Part shown: positions 8,871-16,760 of the stretch, piece by piece
Numbering within the stretch: the first letter of the stretch is position 1
Layout of the letters: the number at the start of each line of letters is the position of its first letter
DNA from: Chelatococcus sp. YT9
GTDB taxonomy: Bacteria; Pseudomonadota; Alphaproteobacteria; Rhizobiales; Beijerinckiaceae
Assembly: GCF_018398315.1 (NCBI RefSeq)
Contig: NZ_JAHBRW010000002.1
Coordinates: forward strand, 1,596,637-1,660,636
Length of the DNA: 64,000 bases
Reading direction: 5' to 3'
The notes under the pieces: model-generated
Database searches by the model: none
Told to the model about the DNA's origin: nothing
What the model saw: the letters and a program-made list of their open reading frames with translations, nothing else
Position numbers and translations under genes: made by a program

Positions 8871-9671
8871 TCAGGCCCTCAGGAAGGCCGATCCGCGCCT
8901 GTAGGAGCGAATGCCGGCGAATTGGCGGCCCGCCTCACGGCACATGTCGCGGGCGATGGCCGCGACGGCTGCCCTGTCGCCGTCGCTCTCGATGACGATG
9001 CCCTGATGCGTGACCCGGCAGCGCAGGGGAGCAGCCCGTCCCGCACCCGCACCGACGGCCGCCGCGAGACGCGCTTCCACTGCCTCCACGAAGGCAAGGT
9101 CCTCGGCACGCACGGTGAGCCCCGTCTCGATACGGCTCGACAGGCAGGGCTGGGCCGGCAGCTCGGCGAGGTCGTCGAGGCCGTGGACGGCGGCGAGCGC
9201 ACGGACGGCGGCCTTGTCCAGAGCCGCCTCGATATAGGGATGAATGACGGATCGCTCCTTGGCCGCGATCAGGCCCGGCCGGTAGTCGTCGAGATCGTCG
9301 AGATTGGCGCCGGATGCGATCACCGATTCCCCGCTCAAGGCGCGGATGCGGTCATAGAGATGAGTCTTGCAGAAGTAGCACCGGTTGACCGGATTGCTGA
9401 GATAATCGGGATCGTCGAACTCTCCGGCTCCGACCACGTCGAGCGCCCAGCCGTGGCGCGCCGCATGCGCCTTCACCCGGGCCGTCGCCGCAGCCGGGAC
9501 AGCGGGCGAGACGGCATGAACCATCCTGGCTGTCCGGGGATGCCAGCGATGGGCGACATAGGCGAGGGTCATGCTGTCGACCCCGCCCGAGACGGCGATG
9601 GCCAGCGGCTGGAGCTTTGCAAGAACCACGCGGAGCCGGTCCTGCGCGGCGATGGTGCGTACCTCCATCAT
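8871..9671 (-). CDS. larE: LarE, ATP-dependent sacrificial sulfur transferase
   Basis: A 266-residue PP-loop enzyme that thiolates the LarB product twice during NPN synthesis. The PP-loop SGGVDS is at residues 28-33. Cysteines occur at NRCYFC (C98, C101) and at C176 in PAQPCLSSR; C176 sits where Lactobacillus plantarum LarE has its sacrificial Cys176. Whether this enzyme is sacrificial or uses a cluster-bound sulfur, as some three-cysteine LarE proteins do, cannot be decided by reading. The ATG at 9671 overlaps the larC stop (ATGA). Confidence 0.93.
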   Translation of the reverse strand: MMEVRTIAAQDRLRVVLAKLQPLAIAVSGGVDSMTLAYVAHRWHPRTARMVHAVSPAVPAAATARVKAHAARHGWALDVVGAGEFDDPDYLSNPVNRCYFCKTHLYDRIRALSGESVIASGANLDDLDDYRPGLIAAKERSVIHPYIEAALDKAAVRALAAVHGLDDLAELPAQPCLSSRIETGLTVRAEDLAFVEAVEARLAAAVGAGAGRAAPLRCRVTHQGIVIESDGDRAAVAAIARDMCREAGRQFAGIRSYRRGSAFLRA

Positions 9672-11014
9672 GGCTTCCCCCGGCGGGCGTAGCCCGCAGC
9701 GAGCCGGCGACGGGCGGCCAGACCATCCGCAGCGGCAAGCGCGTCGCTTTCGACCTTGATCGTCGTGCTGCCGTCCGGCCGCGAGGCCTCCTTGGCCGGC
9801 AGCGCCGCCCCTTCATGCTCCACGGTGACGACGGCCCGCTGCAAGATCTCGCGCGCCGCGTGATGCCAGCGTAGGCCAAGTGTCGAGGTTTCGAGGAAAC
9901 AGACCTGCGCCACCGCCTCGCGCCGGGCTGGCTCGACAAGGAGCCGGAAGGTGTGGATGAGCCGTCCCTTCTTTCCCGAGGCCGTCGCGACGACGACATC
10001 GCGCACGCCGGCGGTGGCGCGCAGCTTGTCGGCGGCGATGGCGATCTCCTCGCCGGTCATGTCGTCGATGTCGAAGGCCATCACCACGACCTCGTCCTGG
10101 GCGGGTGGACTTTGCGTCTCGGCCGCGACGGGCGCGCCGAAGGCCAGCGCGCGCAGAATGTTGGGCATGACCTTGAGGTCGCGTGTGCCGGCTCCGGTGC
10201 CGGTTGCGACGAGCCGGCCCGCGGCGGTGGCCGCTCCGTCCGGTGCCGCTACCAGATGCTTGAGGATCGCCGCGCCGGTTGGTGTCACCCGCTCGCCGGC
10301 CACGCCGTCATCGCGGAAGGGAAAGCCGATCAGGATCCGCGCGGTCGCAGGGGCCGGCACAGGAAGAAGTCCATGCTGGGTCTGGACGAGCCCGGCCCCC
10401 CGCGGCAGCGCGGAGACGCTCCATCGGGTTCCCGGCAGGGCGGCGATGATTGAGCCGGCGGCGACCACGTCCGCCAGCGAGTCCCAGTCGCCGATCTCAT
10501 GGAAATGGACCTCGTCGATCGGAACCCCGTGGATGAAGGCCTCCGCTTCCGCCAGAATGCTCAGGATCGCGATCGCGTGGGGAGCGGTGCCGGGCTTCAG
10601 GTCGGCCTCTTGGATGCGTCCGACCATGTCAGTGAACCGGCTGCCAGGCCCATGATCCGCATGCCGGTGGATCGCAACATGCTCCGGGGCAGCGCGCTCA
10701 TCGCTGCGCGCCTCACTGTCACCGTTTGGATGGTTGTGATCAGCTCCGCCACCGTGACGGCTGCTTGTGTGTCCGCGGTGGTGGTGCGCCTCCGGCGGTC
10801 GCGTGGCCTGGAGCTTGAACCGCTGTACCCGGATCGCGCCGCTCGTGCCAGCCGTAAGCGAAGGTCGCCCGGCCGCTTCGGGCAGAACCGCTTCCAGATC
10901 CCTCAGCACCCGCTCCATGAGTTCCGGAAACGTGTCGATGAGCGCTGCGCAGAACATGTCGCCGGCAACGCCGCCAACCGCGTCGAGATGGATATGGGCG
11001 ATGCCCTCGCTCAT
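9668..11014 (-). CDS. larC: LarC, nickel insertase (cyclometallase), single uninterrupted frame
   Basis: A 448-residue protein that inserts nickel into the pincer nucleotide in a CTP-dependent reaction. The N-terminus HIHLDAVGGVAGDMFCAAL is family-typical. A His-rich stretch around residues 75-120 (HHHRGH, DHNHPN, HRHADHGPG) probably handles nickel. PIDEVHFHEIG and GRGAGTRDLK-like GTGAGTRDLKVMPNILRA follow. In L. plantarum LarC1 and LarC2 are joined by programmed frameshifting; here one continuous frame encodes both. ATG 11014 overlaps the larA stop (ATGA), which fixes the start; the open frame further upstream is antisense-like and rejected. Confidence 0.93.
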   Translation of the reverse strand: MSEGIAHIHLDAVGGVAGDMFCAALIDTFPELMERVLRDLEAVLPEAAGRPSLTAGTSGAIRVQRFKLQATRPPEAHHHRGHTSSRHGGGADHNHPNGDSEARSDERAAPEHVAIHRHADHGPGSRFTDMVGRIQEADLKPGTAPHAIAILSILAEAEAFIHGVPIDEVHFHEIGDWDSLADVVAAGSIIAALPGTRWSVSALPRGAGLVQTQHGLLPVPAPATARILIGFPFRDDGVAGERVTPTGAAILKHLVAAPDGAATAAGRLVATGTGAGTRDLKVMPNILRALAFGAPVAAETQSPPAQDEVVVMAFDIDDMTGEEIAIAADKLRATAGVRDVVVATASGKKGRLIHTFRLLVEPARREAVAQVCFLETSTLGLRWHHAAREILQRAVVTVEHEGAALPAKEASRPDGSTTIKVESDALAAADGLAARRRLAAGYARRGKP

Positions 11015-12306
11015 GCCGCAACGACCGGGACGACATAGGGTCCTTCGGGGATTATGGCGATGCTGCGGTCCTCGTGCCGTGCGATGCTTTCGGCGATGGC
11101 CGCGTCGAGCGAGGTGGTGATCTCGACACCCGTTGCGGCCCTGTCGGCATCGTTGAGGCCAGTGGTGTAGAGAACCACGCGGCCGGCATTCAACGGCTTC
11201 AGCTGCATCTGCGTCTGCCACTCGTCGATGTCGGCGAGTGACTTGGCCTTGAGCGTCGCGAGAAAGCGCTCGGGACCCAGCGCGACGAGCCGCTCCTGCG
11301 CTTCGCGGAACTCCTGCGAGCCGAAGCCTTCCGAACATTCGGAGGCGATGATCAGGGTGCCGCCCGGGGCGAGGATGTCGAGCGGCGTCACCATGCCCTT
11401 GATGGTCTGGTAATAGGTCTTGTCGAGCGGATAACCGGCGGAGGACGTGATGACCGTGCCGAACTGCCGGCCGACGGGGATGCGCGTCGCCGCATTGATG
11501 AAGCTGACGGCCGCGAGATGGCTCTCGATGATCTCGCCAAAGGTGACGTGAACGAGGTCGCGGTCCTCGTCGAGCACGGTGTTCAGCGCGTAGATCTCGC
11601 CGATCTTGCGGACGATCTCGAGCTGCTCCTCATGCAGGGGGTTGCCGACAAGGTTGCATTGCACAGCCAGCGGATCGGCCATGAAACGGGCGGAGTGAAA
11701 CGTGCGGATCGTCTCATGACCGGCGACACCCGGGGCCACCACTTTCCGGCCGCCGGACCAGCCGGCCATGAAATGCGGCTCGACGAGCCCCGTAGCGATA
11801 CGCAGGTCCGCCTCCACGAAACGCCGGTCGATTTTGACCGGTGTCCCACGCGTCGGCGTGGGGCCGAGATCGACATGGGCCTCGTCATCGCGGGCGAAGT
11901 GGTTCTCAACGCGGATCTGGGACAGGACCCATGGGTCGCCGATCAGTTCCGCGAGCTCCTCTCCCTCGTTCGGGCGGTGCAGCCCGGTCGCGACGAGAAC
12001 CGTGACGCGGTCTGCCGGCACGCCAGCCGCGATGATGGTCTCGATCATGGGCCGCAGGAAAAGCTTGTTCGGCACCGGCCGCGTGATATCGCAAATAAGG
12101 ATGCAGGCGCTCTCCTTGCCTTTCGCCAGCTCGGCGAGAGGGCGCGCGCCGATAGGCTTCGCGAAGGCGTCGAGAATGGCCTGCCCCTGGTCGGGCAACT
12201 TCGGCAGCACGGCCTTTCGAATGACCGTGACGTCCACATCGCCTGGCACATCGATCGGTAGATGGCCGCGGCCGAAAGCAAGCGATAGCGACGGCGAGTT
12301 GTCCAT
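11011..12306 (-). CDS. larA: LarA-family nickel-pincer-dependent racemase/epimerase
   Basis: A 431-residue catalytic protein that binds the NPN cofactor and moves a hydride at an alpha-hydroxy acid carbon. Residues equivalent to the known LarA set are visible: H110 in TGLHRPN, H178 in EPHFMAGWSGGRK, K188 (cofactor-linking lysine), and H204. The DxTRP motif reads DITRP (73-77), where lactate racemase has DHTRP. That change, and the absence of a lactate permease or larR nearby, means the substrate may not be lactate. It is the first gene of the operon. Confidence 0.9.
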   Translation of the reverse strand: MDNSPSLSLAFGRGHLPIDVPGDVDVTVIRKAVLPKLPDQGQAILDAFAKPIGARPLAELAKGKESACILICDITRPVPNKLFLRPMIETIIAAGVPADRVTVLVATGLHRPNEGEELAELIGDPWVLSQIRVENHFARDDEAHVDLGPTPTRGTPVKIDRRFVEADLRIATGLVEPHFMAGWSGGRKVVAPGVAGHETIRTFHSARFMADPLAVQCNLVGNPLHEEQLEIVRKIGEIYALNTVLDEDRDLVHVTFGEIIESHLAAVSFINAATRIPVGRQFGTVITSSAGYPLDKTYYQTIKGMVTPLDILAPGGTLIIASECSEGFGSQEFREAQERLVALGPERFLATLKAKSLADIDEWQTQMQLKPLNAGRVVLYTTGLNDADRAATGVEITTSLDAAIAESIARHEDRSIAIIPEGPYVVPVVAA

Positions 12307-12652
12307 GATCGAGCTGGCCTTCTAAAAACATCCACAATTGTCAGTGAGCGCACTGCGCGGGATCCGTCAAGGCGGGCGCGTCGCAGTGCCGCGCGCCCCT
12401 CGTGCCGGTCTCACGTCACACGGATCGCTTTAGGCCACGTTCGACAACCGGCGAGCGCGCGAGGTCTTCCGTCAGACCGGTTGCGCTCGCGCCGCTGACC
12501 GCCGGACATCAATGCGCCGACCGAGGTTGGGCGGGAAGAGGCTATAATCGTCGCTCTCCTCATGGCGGGACGTGCGATTGTGCGATAAGGGAGCGCATCG
12601 GCGTGCCGGCGCAGCCGATCCGTCCTTATCGCCTCCACGTCAAGCGGTTTCC
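12307..12652. other. Divergent intergenic region between larA and the ClC gene
   Basis: No convincing gene is present. It must hold the promoters of both divergent genes. An 8-bp inverted repeat (GCACTGCG at 12352-12359, CGCAGTGC at 12384-12391) lies about 50 bp upstream of larA and is a possible operator. No terminator or riboswitch is evident. Confidence 0.4.
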
Positions 12653-14431
12653 ATGACCATCCCCCTTCTCCAAACGCCGGGCGAGTGGCGGCAGCGCATC
12701 CGTTCACTGGTGCGGCGCAGCGAATTCCTGCTTGTCGTGGTTGCGGCAGGGATCGGCTGCGCTGCAGCCGCAGCAGTCGTGGCGATGAGCCGCTTCGCAC
12801 ATCTCGCGCACTACGTCCTGTTCGGCGTCGCGCTCGATGAAGGTCTCAGTGCCGCGACCTATCTGCCGCCGTATAGCTTCTTCGTCCCGGCTGCGGGCGG
12901 GCTTCTCCTCGGCGCCATCGCCTATTGGATGCGGTTGCGCAAGGTGCGCGTGGCGGTTGATCCCATCGAGGCGAACGCGCTTCATGGGGGCGTGATGTCG
13001 ACCCGCGATAGCCTGGTCGTTGCGGGACAGACGGTCCTCTCCAACGGTGTGGGCGCCTCGGTCGGCCTCGAGGCCGGCTATACGCAGATTGGCGGCGCCC
13101 TCGCCTCAAGGGCCGGCCGCGCTCTGCGCTTGAGGCGGCAGGACATGCGCGTGCTGGTCGGTTGTGGTACGGCGGCGGCAATTTCGGCGGCGTTCAACGC
13201 GCCGATTGCAGGTGGTTTCTATGCCTTTGAGCTGATCATCGGCGCCTATTCGATCGCCACGGCCGCGCCGGTGATGGTGGCTGCATTCACGGCGATGCTG
13301 GTTACCGACATGCTGGGCGGTGTAACCGTGCCCCTGCAGTTCGATCCGCTGCCGGCCGTGACGACGATCGACTTCCCCCTTTATATCCTGCTCGGAGCCA
13401 TTGCGGGCTTCGTCGGCATCGGAATCATGCGGGGCGTATCGCTGGTTGAGCGGTGGGTCGGTTATACGCGCATACCAATGCTGCTGCGTCCCGCTATCGG
13501 CGGCGGGGTGTTGGGCTTGATGGCGCTGCTGACGCCACAGGTGCTGTCCGCTGGGCATGGCGCGCTTTTAGTCGAGCTCAACAGCCATACGCCGCTCGCC
13601 CTTCTCGCGGGCGTGTTTTTGCTTAAGGCTCTTGCTTCGGCGATCTGTCTGGGCTGTGGTTTTCGCGGAGGCCTCTTCTTCGCGTCGCTATTCCTTGGAG
13701 CCCTGCTCGGCAAGCTTTTTGGCGGGCTGCTGCTCCTGGCATGGCCCGCCTTCGACGTGCACATCAATACGTCGGCCTTCGTGGGCATGAGCGCGCTTGC
13801 GGTCGCTGTCGTCGGAGGGCCGATGACGATGACCTTCCTCACACTGGAGACGACGGGCAGCATCGGTGCGGGCAGTCTCGCACTCTGCGCGGCCATTGCC
13901 TCGAGCATGATCGTGCGCGAATTCTTCGGCTATTCATTCTCCACATGGCGGCTGCATCTGCGCGGTGAGACGATCCGCAGCCCCTATGACGTCGGGTGGA
14001 TACGCAATCTCACCGTCGGACGCATGATGCGGCCGACGAGCCGCACGGCGCGTGTCGACATGCCCATCGAGGCCTTTCGCAAGGCTTTCCCGCTCGGTTC
14101 GGCCACGCGGGCAATCGTCCTCGACGCAAAGGACCGCTATGTCGGGATCGCTTCGGTTGCCCAGGCCCACGCGGCTGGCAGCGAAGGCGGCGCAGAGGCG
14201 CATACGCTTGCCGACATTGTGGCCTTCCGTGACCAGGTGCTCCTGCCATCCATGAATGTCAAAGAGGCAATGGCCGCGTTCGATTCCGCGGAGACTGACG
14301 CCTTGGCGGTCATTGACAACCTCGCCGAGCGGAAGGTTCTGGGCGAGCTCACGGAAGCCTACGCCCTGCGCCGCTATTCTGAAGAACTCGACCAGGCGCG
14401 ACGCGGGATTGCCGGCGACGTCGGCGCCTAA
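12653..14431 (+). CDS. ClC-type chloride channel/transporter with C-terminal CBS pair
   Basis: A 592-residue ClC-family membrane protein. The membrane domain covers about residues 25-450 and two CBS motifs lie at about 460-590 (VGRMMRPTSRTARVDMP, then LPSMNVKEAMAAFDSAETDA). The gating-glutamate region reads GVGASVGLEAGYTQIGG, keeping E140, but GREGP has become GLEAG. The position of the SGIP selectivity motif reads EANALHGG. The third motif is GFRGGLFFAS. Ion selectivity may therefore be unusual. ATG 12653 is chosen by alignment to the first helix; an in-frame GTG at 12572 would add an unlikely hydrophilic leader. Confidence 0.88.
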   Translation: MTIPLLQTPGEWRQRIRSLVRRSEFLLVVVAAGIGCAAAAAVVAMSRFAHLAHYVLFGVALDEGLSAATYLPPYSFFVPAAGGLLLGAIAYWMRLRKVRVAVDPIEANALHGGVMSTRDSLVVAGQTVLSNGVGASVGLEAGYTQIGGALASRAGRALRLRRQDMRVLVGCGTAAAISAAFNAPIAGGFYAFELIIGAYSIATAAPVMVAAFTAMLVTDMLGGVTVPLQFDPLPAVTTIDFPLYILLGAIAGFVGIGIMRGVSLVERWVGYTRIPMLLRPAIGGGVLGLMALLTPQVLSAGHGALLVELNSHTPLALLAGVFLLKALASAICLGCGFRGGLFFASLFLGALLGKLFGGLLLLAWPAFDVHINTSAFVGMSALAVAVVGGPMTMTFLTLETTGSIGAGSLALCAAIASSMIVREFFGYSFSTWRLHLRGETIRSPYDVGWIRNLTVGRMMRPTSRTARVDMPIEAFRKAFPLGSATRAIVLDAKDRYVGIASVAQAHAAGSEGGAEAHTLADIVAFRDQVLLPSMNVKEAMAAFDSAETDALAVIDNLAERKVLGELTEAYALRRYSEELDQARRGIAGDVGA

Positions 14432-14452
14432 CCCTCTGCGAGGTCGGGCTTA

Positions 14453-15157
14453 TCAGGCCGCCTTCTCCTGCCATTCGGTGTAGCTGACCTCGGGATGATC
14501 GAGCCAATAGTCGGCATAGTACGGAATGAGCGGCTTATAAGCATCGAAGGCGCGGCGCAGGTCTCTGACTGCGTCCCCTCCGTCCTTGGGCAATGGATTG
14601 GCCATGTCGATCCGCAGGTCGACCAGCGGCCGCTCGCAGCCCGGTGCCGAAACGACGAGGCCGGCGGAGGCTTGTCCTTTTGGTTCGCCGCCGGCCGCGT
14701 AACCGGCCTCGATGGCGCGGACGAGCCGCTCGGCAAAATCGATACCAGTGTCGCTGGCGAAAGTGTCATGGATTGCATCGACGACCTGGGGGCCAGCGAG
14801 GCCGTTGCCCATCGCGACGAAGCCTGTGCCAACGCGATGGCCAGTCCAGGCCGCGCCTTTGGGCGGGCTATGGGCCGCAGCGGCGCCGTCGACCGTCACG
14901 ATACCCACTTGGCGGTAGGCGTGAAAATGGGGATCATAGCTCGCGAGCAGGCGCAGGATTTCGTCAGGCGACAGACCGCGGGCGGCGAGATCGAGGCCAA
15001 TATGGCCTAGCCGCCAATTGCTGTGGCACTGGGAGGAAATGGCGGCGACCCCGCCACGAACGTGGGGACAGCGGGATGCGACACCAAGAGGGCTCGTGGC
15101 AAGGCAAATGCCGAGCTGGCGGGTGTCTGGATCACGGGCGACGATGGTGAAGGTCAT
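14453..15157 (-). CDS. DUF1028 family protein (Ntn-hydrolase-like), copy 1
   Basis: A 234-residue DUF1028 protein. These are related to Ntn hydrolases, amide-bond-cleaving enzymes with an N-terminal nucleophile; no activity is settled for this one. Family features seen: the opening MTFTIVARDPDTRQLGI (T2 could become the N-terminal residue), VAAISSQCHSNWRLG, and TGTGFVAMGNGL-like GTGFVAMGNGLAG. AGGAGG six bases before the ATG gives a strong start. It lies 33 bp after a diverged paralogue in the same operon, headed by an HTH regulator. Confidence 0.88.
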   Translation of the reverse strand: MTFTIVARDPDTRQLGICLATSPLGVASRCPHVRGGVAAISSQCHSNWRLGHIGLDLAARGLSPDEILRLLASYDPHFHAYRQVGIVTVDGAAAAHSPPKGAAWTGHRVGTGFVAMGNGLAGPQVVDAIHDTFASDTGIDFAERLVRAIEAGYAAGGEPKGQASAGLVVSAPGCERPLVDLRIDMANPLPKDGGDAVRDLRRAFDAYKPLIPYYADYWLDHPEVSYTEWQEKAA

Positions 15158-15190
15158 ATCAATCCTCCTTTGCCCTGGCGCCCCGGCCGA

Positions 15191-15886
15191 TCAGGTCGGA
15201 TGCGGCGACATGGAACGTTTCTGGTAAATCTCGGTGAGTGGCAGGTAGCGTTCAAACAAGCGGCGCAGATCAGCCAGCGCGCATCCGCCGGCCTCGGGCG
15301 GATCGCGCGCGAGATCCACCCGCAGATCAATATGAACCGTTTCGTCCGGTGCACGTACGAGAAGGGAGCTGGAGACGAGCGGGCTTTCGGGTCCGAGATG
15401 TCCGCGCGCGGCCTCGAGGGAAGCGAGGAGGCGCTCTGCCATCGGCTGCCCCTGCCCATCGGCAAAACGCCGCTGCATGGCGGCGAGCACCGAGGGGTCG
15501 GGCAGACCGTTTCCAAGGCATACAAAGCCGCTCCCGCTGACATGGCCCGCCCAGTTCACGTTCATGGACCCGGTGTGCACCTCAATATCGCCGGAGGCTG
15601 CCACGATGGCGATCTGGCGGTAGTCCATCCACCGGTCGTGCTGGCGCAGGGCCTGCATCGTCTCCTGTACGGTCAGGCCGCATTGGATAAGGTCCAGCGC
15701 GAGTGGTCCCACCTTGAGGTTGCTGAAGCCCTGGCTCGCGACGACAGCCTTGCCGACAACAAGATGTGGGCAGCGGGCTGCCACGGCAATCGCCGACGAG
15801 GCGAGGGCGATGCCAAGCGTCTGGTCGCGCGGATCGCAGGCGAGCACGCTGAGCATGACGCCGCCGAGATCGAGCGGATTGTTCAC
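15191..15886 (-). CDS. DUF1028 family protein (Ntn-hydrolase-like), copy 2
   Basis: A 231-residue paralogue of the next gene. It shares the layout (LSVLACDPRDQTLGIALA, VVASQGFSNLKVG, GSGFVCLGNGLPDPSV) but is clearly diverged, so this is an old duplication or a heteromeric pair rather than a recent copy. The GTG start at 15886 overlaps the regulator's TGA (GTGA) and has AGGA upstream; ATG 15856 is a shorter alternative that matches the other copy's N-terminus. Both DUF1028 genes are probably translated with the regulator from one transcript. Confidence 0.87.
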   Translation of the reverse strand: MNNPLDLGGVMLSVLACDPRDQTLGIALASSAIAVAARCPHLVVGKAVVASQGFSNLKVGPLALDLIQCGLTVQETMQALRQHDRWMDYRQIAIVAASGDIEVHTGSMNVNWAGHVSGSGFVCLGNGLPDPSVLAAMQRRFADGQGQPMAERLLASLEAARGHLGPESPLVSSSLLVRAPDETVHIDLRVDLARDPPEAGGCALADLRRLFERYLPLTEIYQKRSMSPHPT

Positions 15887-16401
15887 GGCAAATCCTCTTG
15901 CTCTCCATGAGGGCCGGTGTCCGCTTCGTTGGCGATCATGGTTGCGGCTACGTCACGGGCAAAGCGTTCGATCAGAGCTTCGAGGCGACGCTGGGCGGCC
16001 GGATTGGTGAGCTGGGGGATGGTCAAAGTCATCGTGGCGCTGCCGGGTCCTGATTGGCCGCGCCCGAGGATCTCCGAGGCACGCTCGGGATGAGCGGCGA
16101 TATAGGCGTCGAGGAACATCCGCTCCTCATTTGGCTGGAGGCCCGCGATCTTGACGATCGTGCGGACATGCTGCGCCGGGATCGCGAGATCATAGGCCGG
16201 GCTCGTGATCTGGGTGATAAAGCTGCGCGTATTGCCCAGTGCTTCGGCGATGGCTTGGCGGCTGCCGGAGCCGCGGCGCTTGAGAAAAGCCTGAAGCAGC
16301 ATCTTGTAGCGACGAACGGGCATGAGCTCATCATAGAGCTCGAAGTCCCGGGCGGAGCCGGACGGCGTTGCGACGGCATTGGGCGAGGCAATACGTGACA
16401 T
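15883..16401 (-). CDS. Helix-turn-helix DNA-binding regulator
   Basis: A 172-residue protein with a Cro/C1-like helix-turn-helix at about residues 46-70 (RQAIAEALGNTRSFITQITS) and no recognisable ligand domain. It is first in the DUF1028 operon and diverges from the liv ABC operon. An AGCTAAAC motif lies upstream of this gene, upstream of livJ and upstream of hyuA, which makes this protein the best candidate for a local regulator (inference). The upstream ribosome-binding sequence is weak, so the start is less certain than the frame. Confidence 0.72.
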   Translation of the reverse strand: MSRIASPNAVATPSGSARDFELYDELMPVRRYKMLLQAFLKRRGSGSRQAIAEALGNTRSFITQITSPAYDLAIPAQHVRTIVKIAGLQPNEERMFLDAYIAAHPERASEILGRGQSGPGSATMTLTIPQLTNPAAQRRLEALIERFARDVAATMIANEADTGPHGEQEDLP

Positions 16402-16443
16402 GCAGACATAAGGCCTTAGCTCCTCGCTGCTCGCAAGCGAAAT

Positions 16444-16451
16444 GTTTAGCT
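16444..16451 (-). promoter_or_regulatory. AGCTAAAC motif, copy 1 (upstream of HTH-DUF1028 operon)
   Basis: Minus-strand AGCTAAAC, 43 bp before the HTH regulator start. The same eight bases precede livJ (16692-16699) and hyuA (21728-21735), always oriented toward the gene. The wider context GTTTAGCTGGAC is quasi-palindromic. Likely operator; the binding protein is not proven. Confidence 0.45.
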
Positions 16452-16664
16452 GGACATGTCGAGCGTTAAGTGCGGACGCTCACCTGTGCATGTTTTCGCG
16501 GCATTTGCGCTGATGAGGCGGCGCTTTTCTCTAGTGTGGGAGGCATACCCTACAGCGTGTTCCACGGCGCGCCGCAGCGGGATTCTGCAATAACATACTC
16601 AGAAATATGCATATTCGTCGCCCGCGGTGGATCAGTCATAAAAGTATTTCGCGCTGGATAAAAT

Positions 16665-16701
16665 TTAAGCTTGTTGCCCAACAAGTTTAATAGCTAAACT
16701 T
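16665..16701. promoter_or_regulatory. Nested dyads and AGCTAAAC motif upstream of livJ
   Basis: Two overlapping inverted repeats lie 60-96 bp before livJ. The first is CTTGTT (16670-16675) with AACAAG (16680-16685), extended outward by TTAA/TTAA. The second is AAGTTTA (16683-16689) with TAAACTT (16695-16701), a perfect 7-bp dyad with a 5-base spacer, containing AGCTAAAC. The region is AT-rich in a GC-rich setting, as expected for a regulated promoter. Confidence 0.5.
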
Positions 16702-16760
16702 TTGTCACTCGCTTGGCGAGCCAAAGTCTCCTGCAATGAGAGACCAGAGGGGTAAATCAC

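Noticed and set aside
16470-16661. A 63-codon frame that could be a leader peptide before livJ
   Set aside because: No ribosome-binding site or attenuator-like codon run; the stretch looks like promoter DNA.
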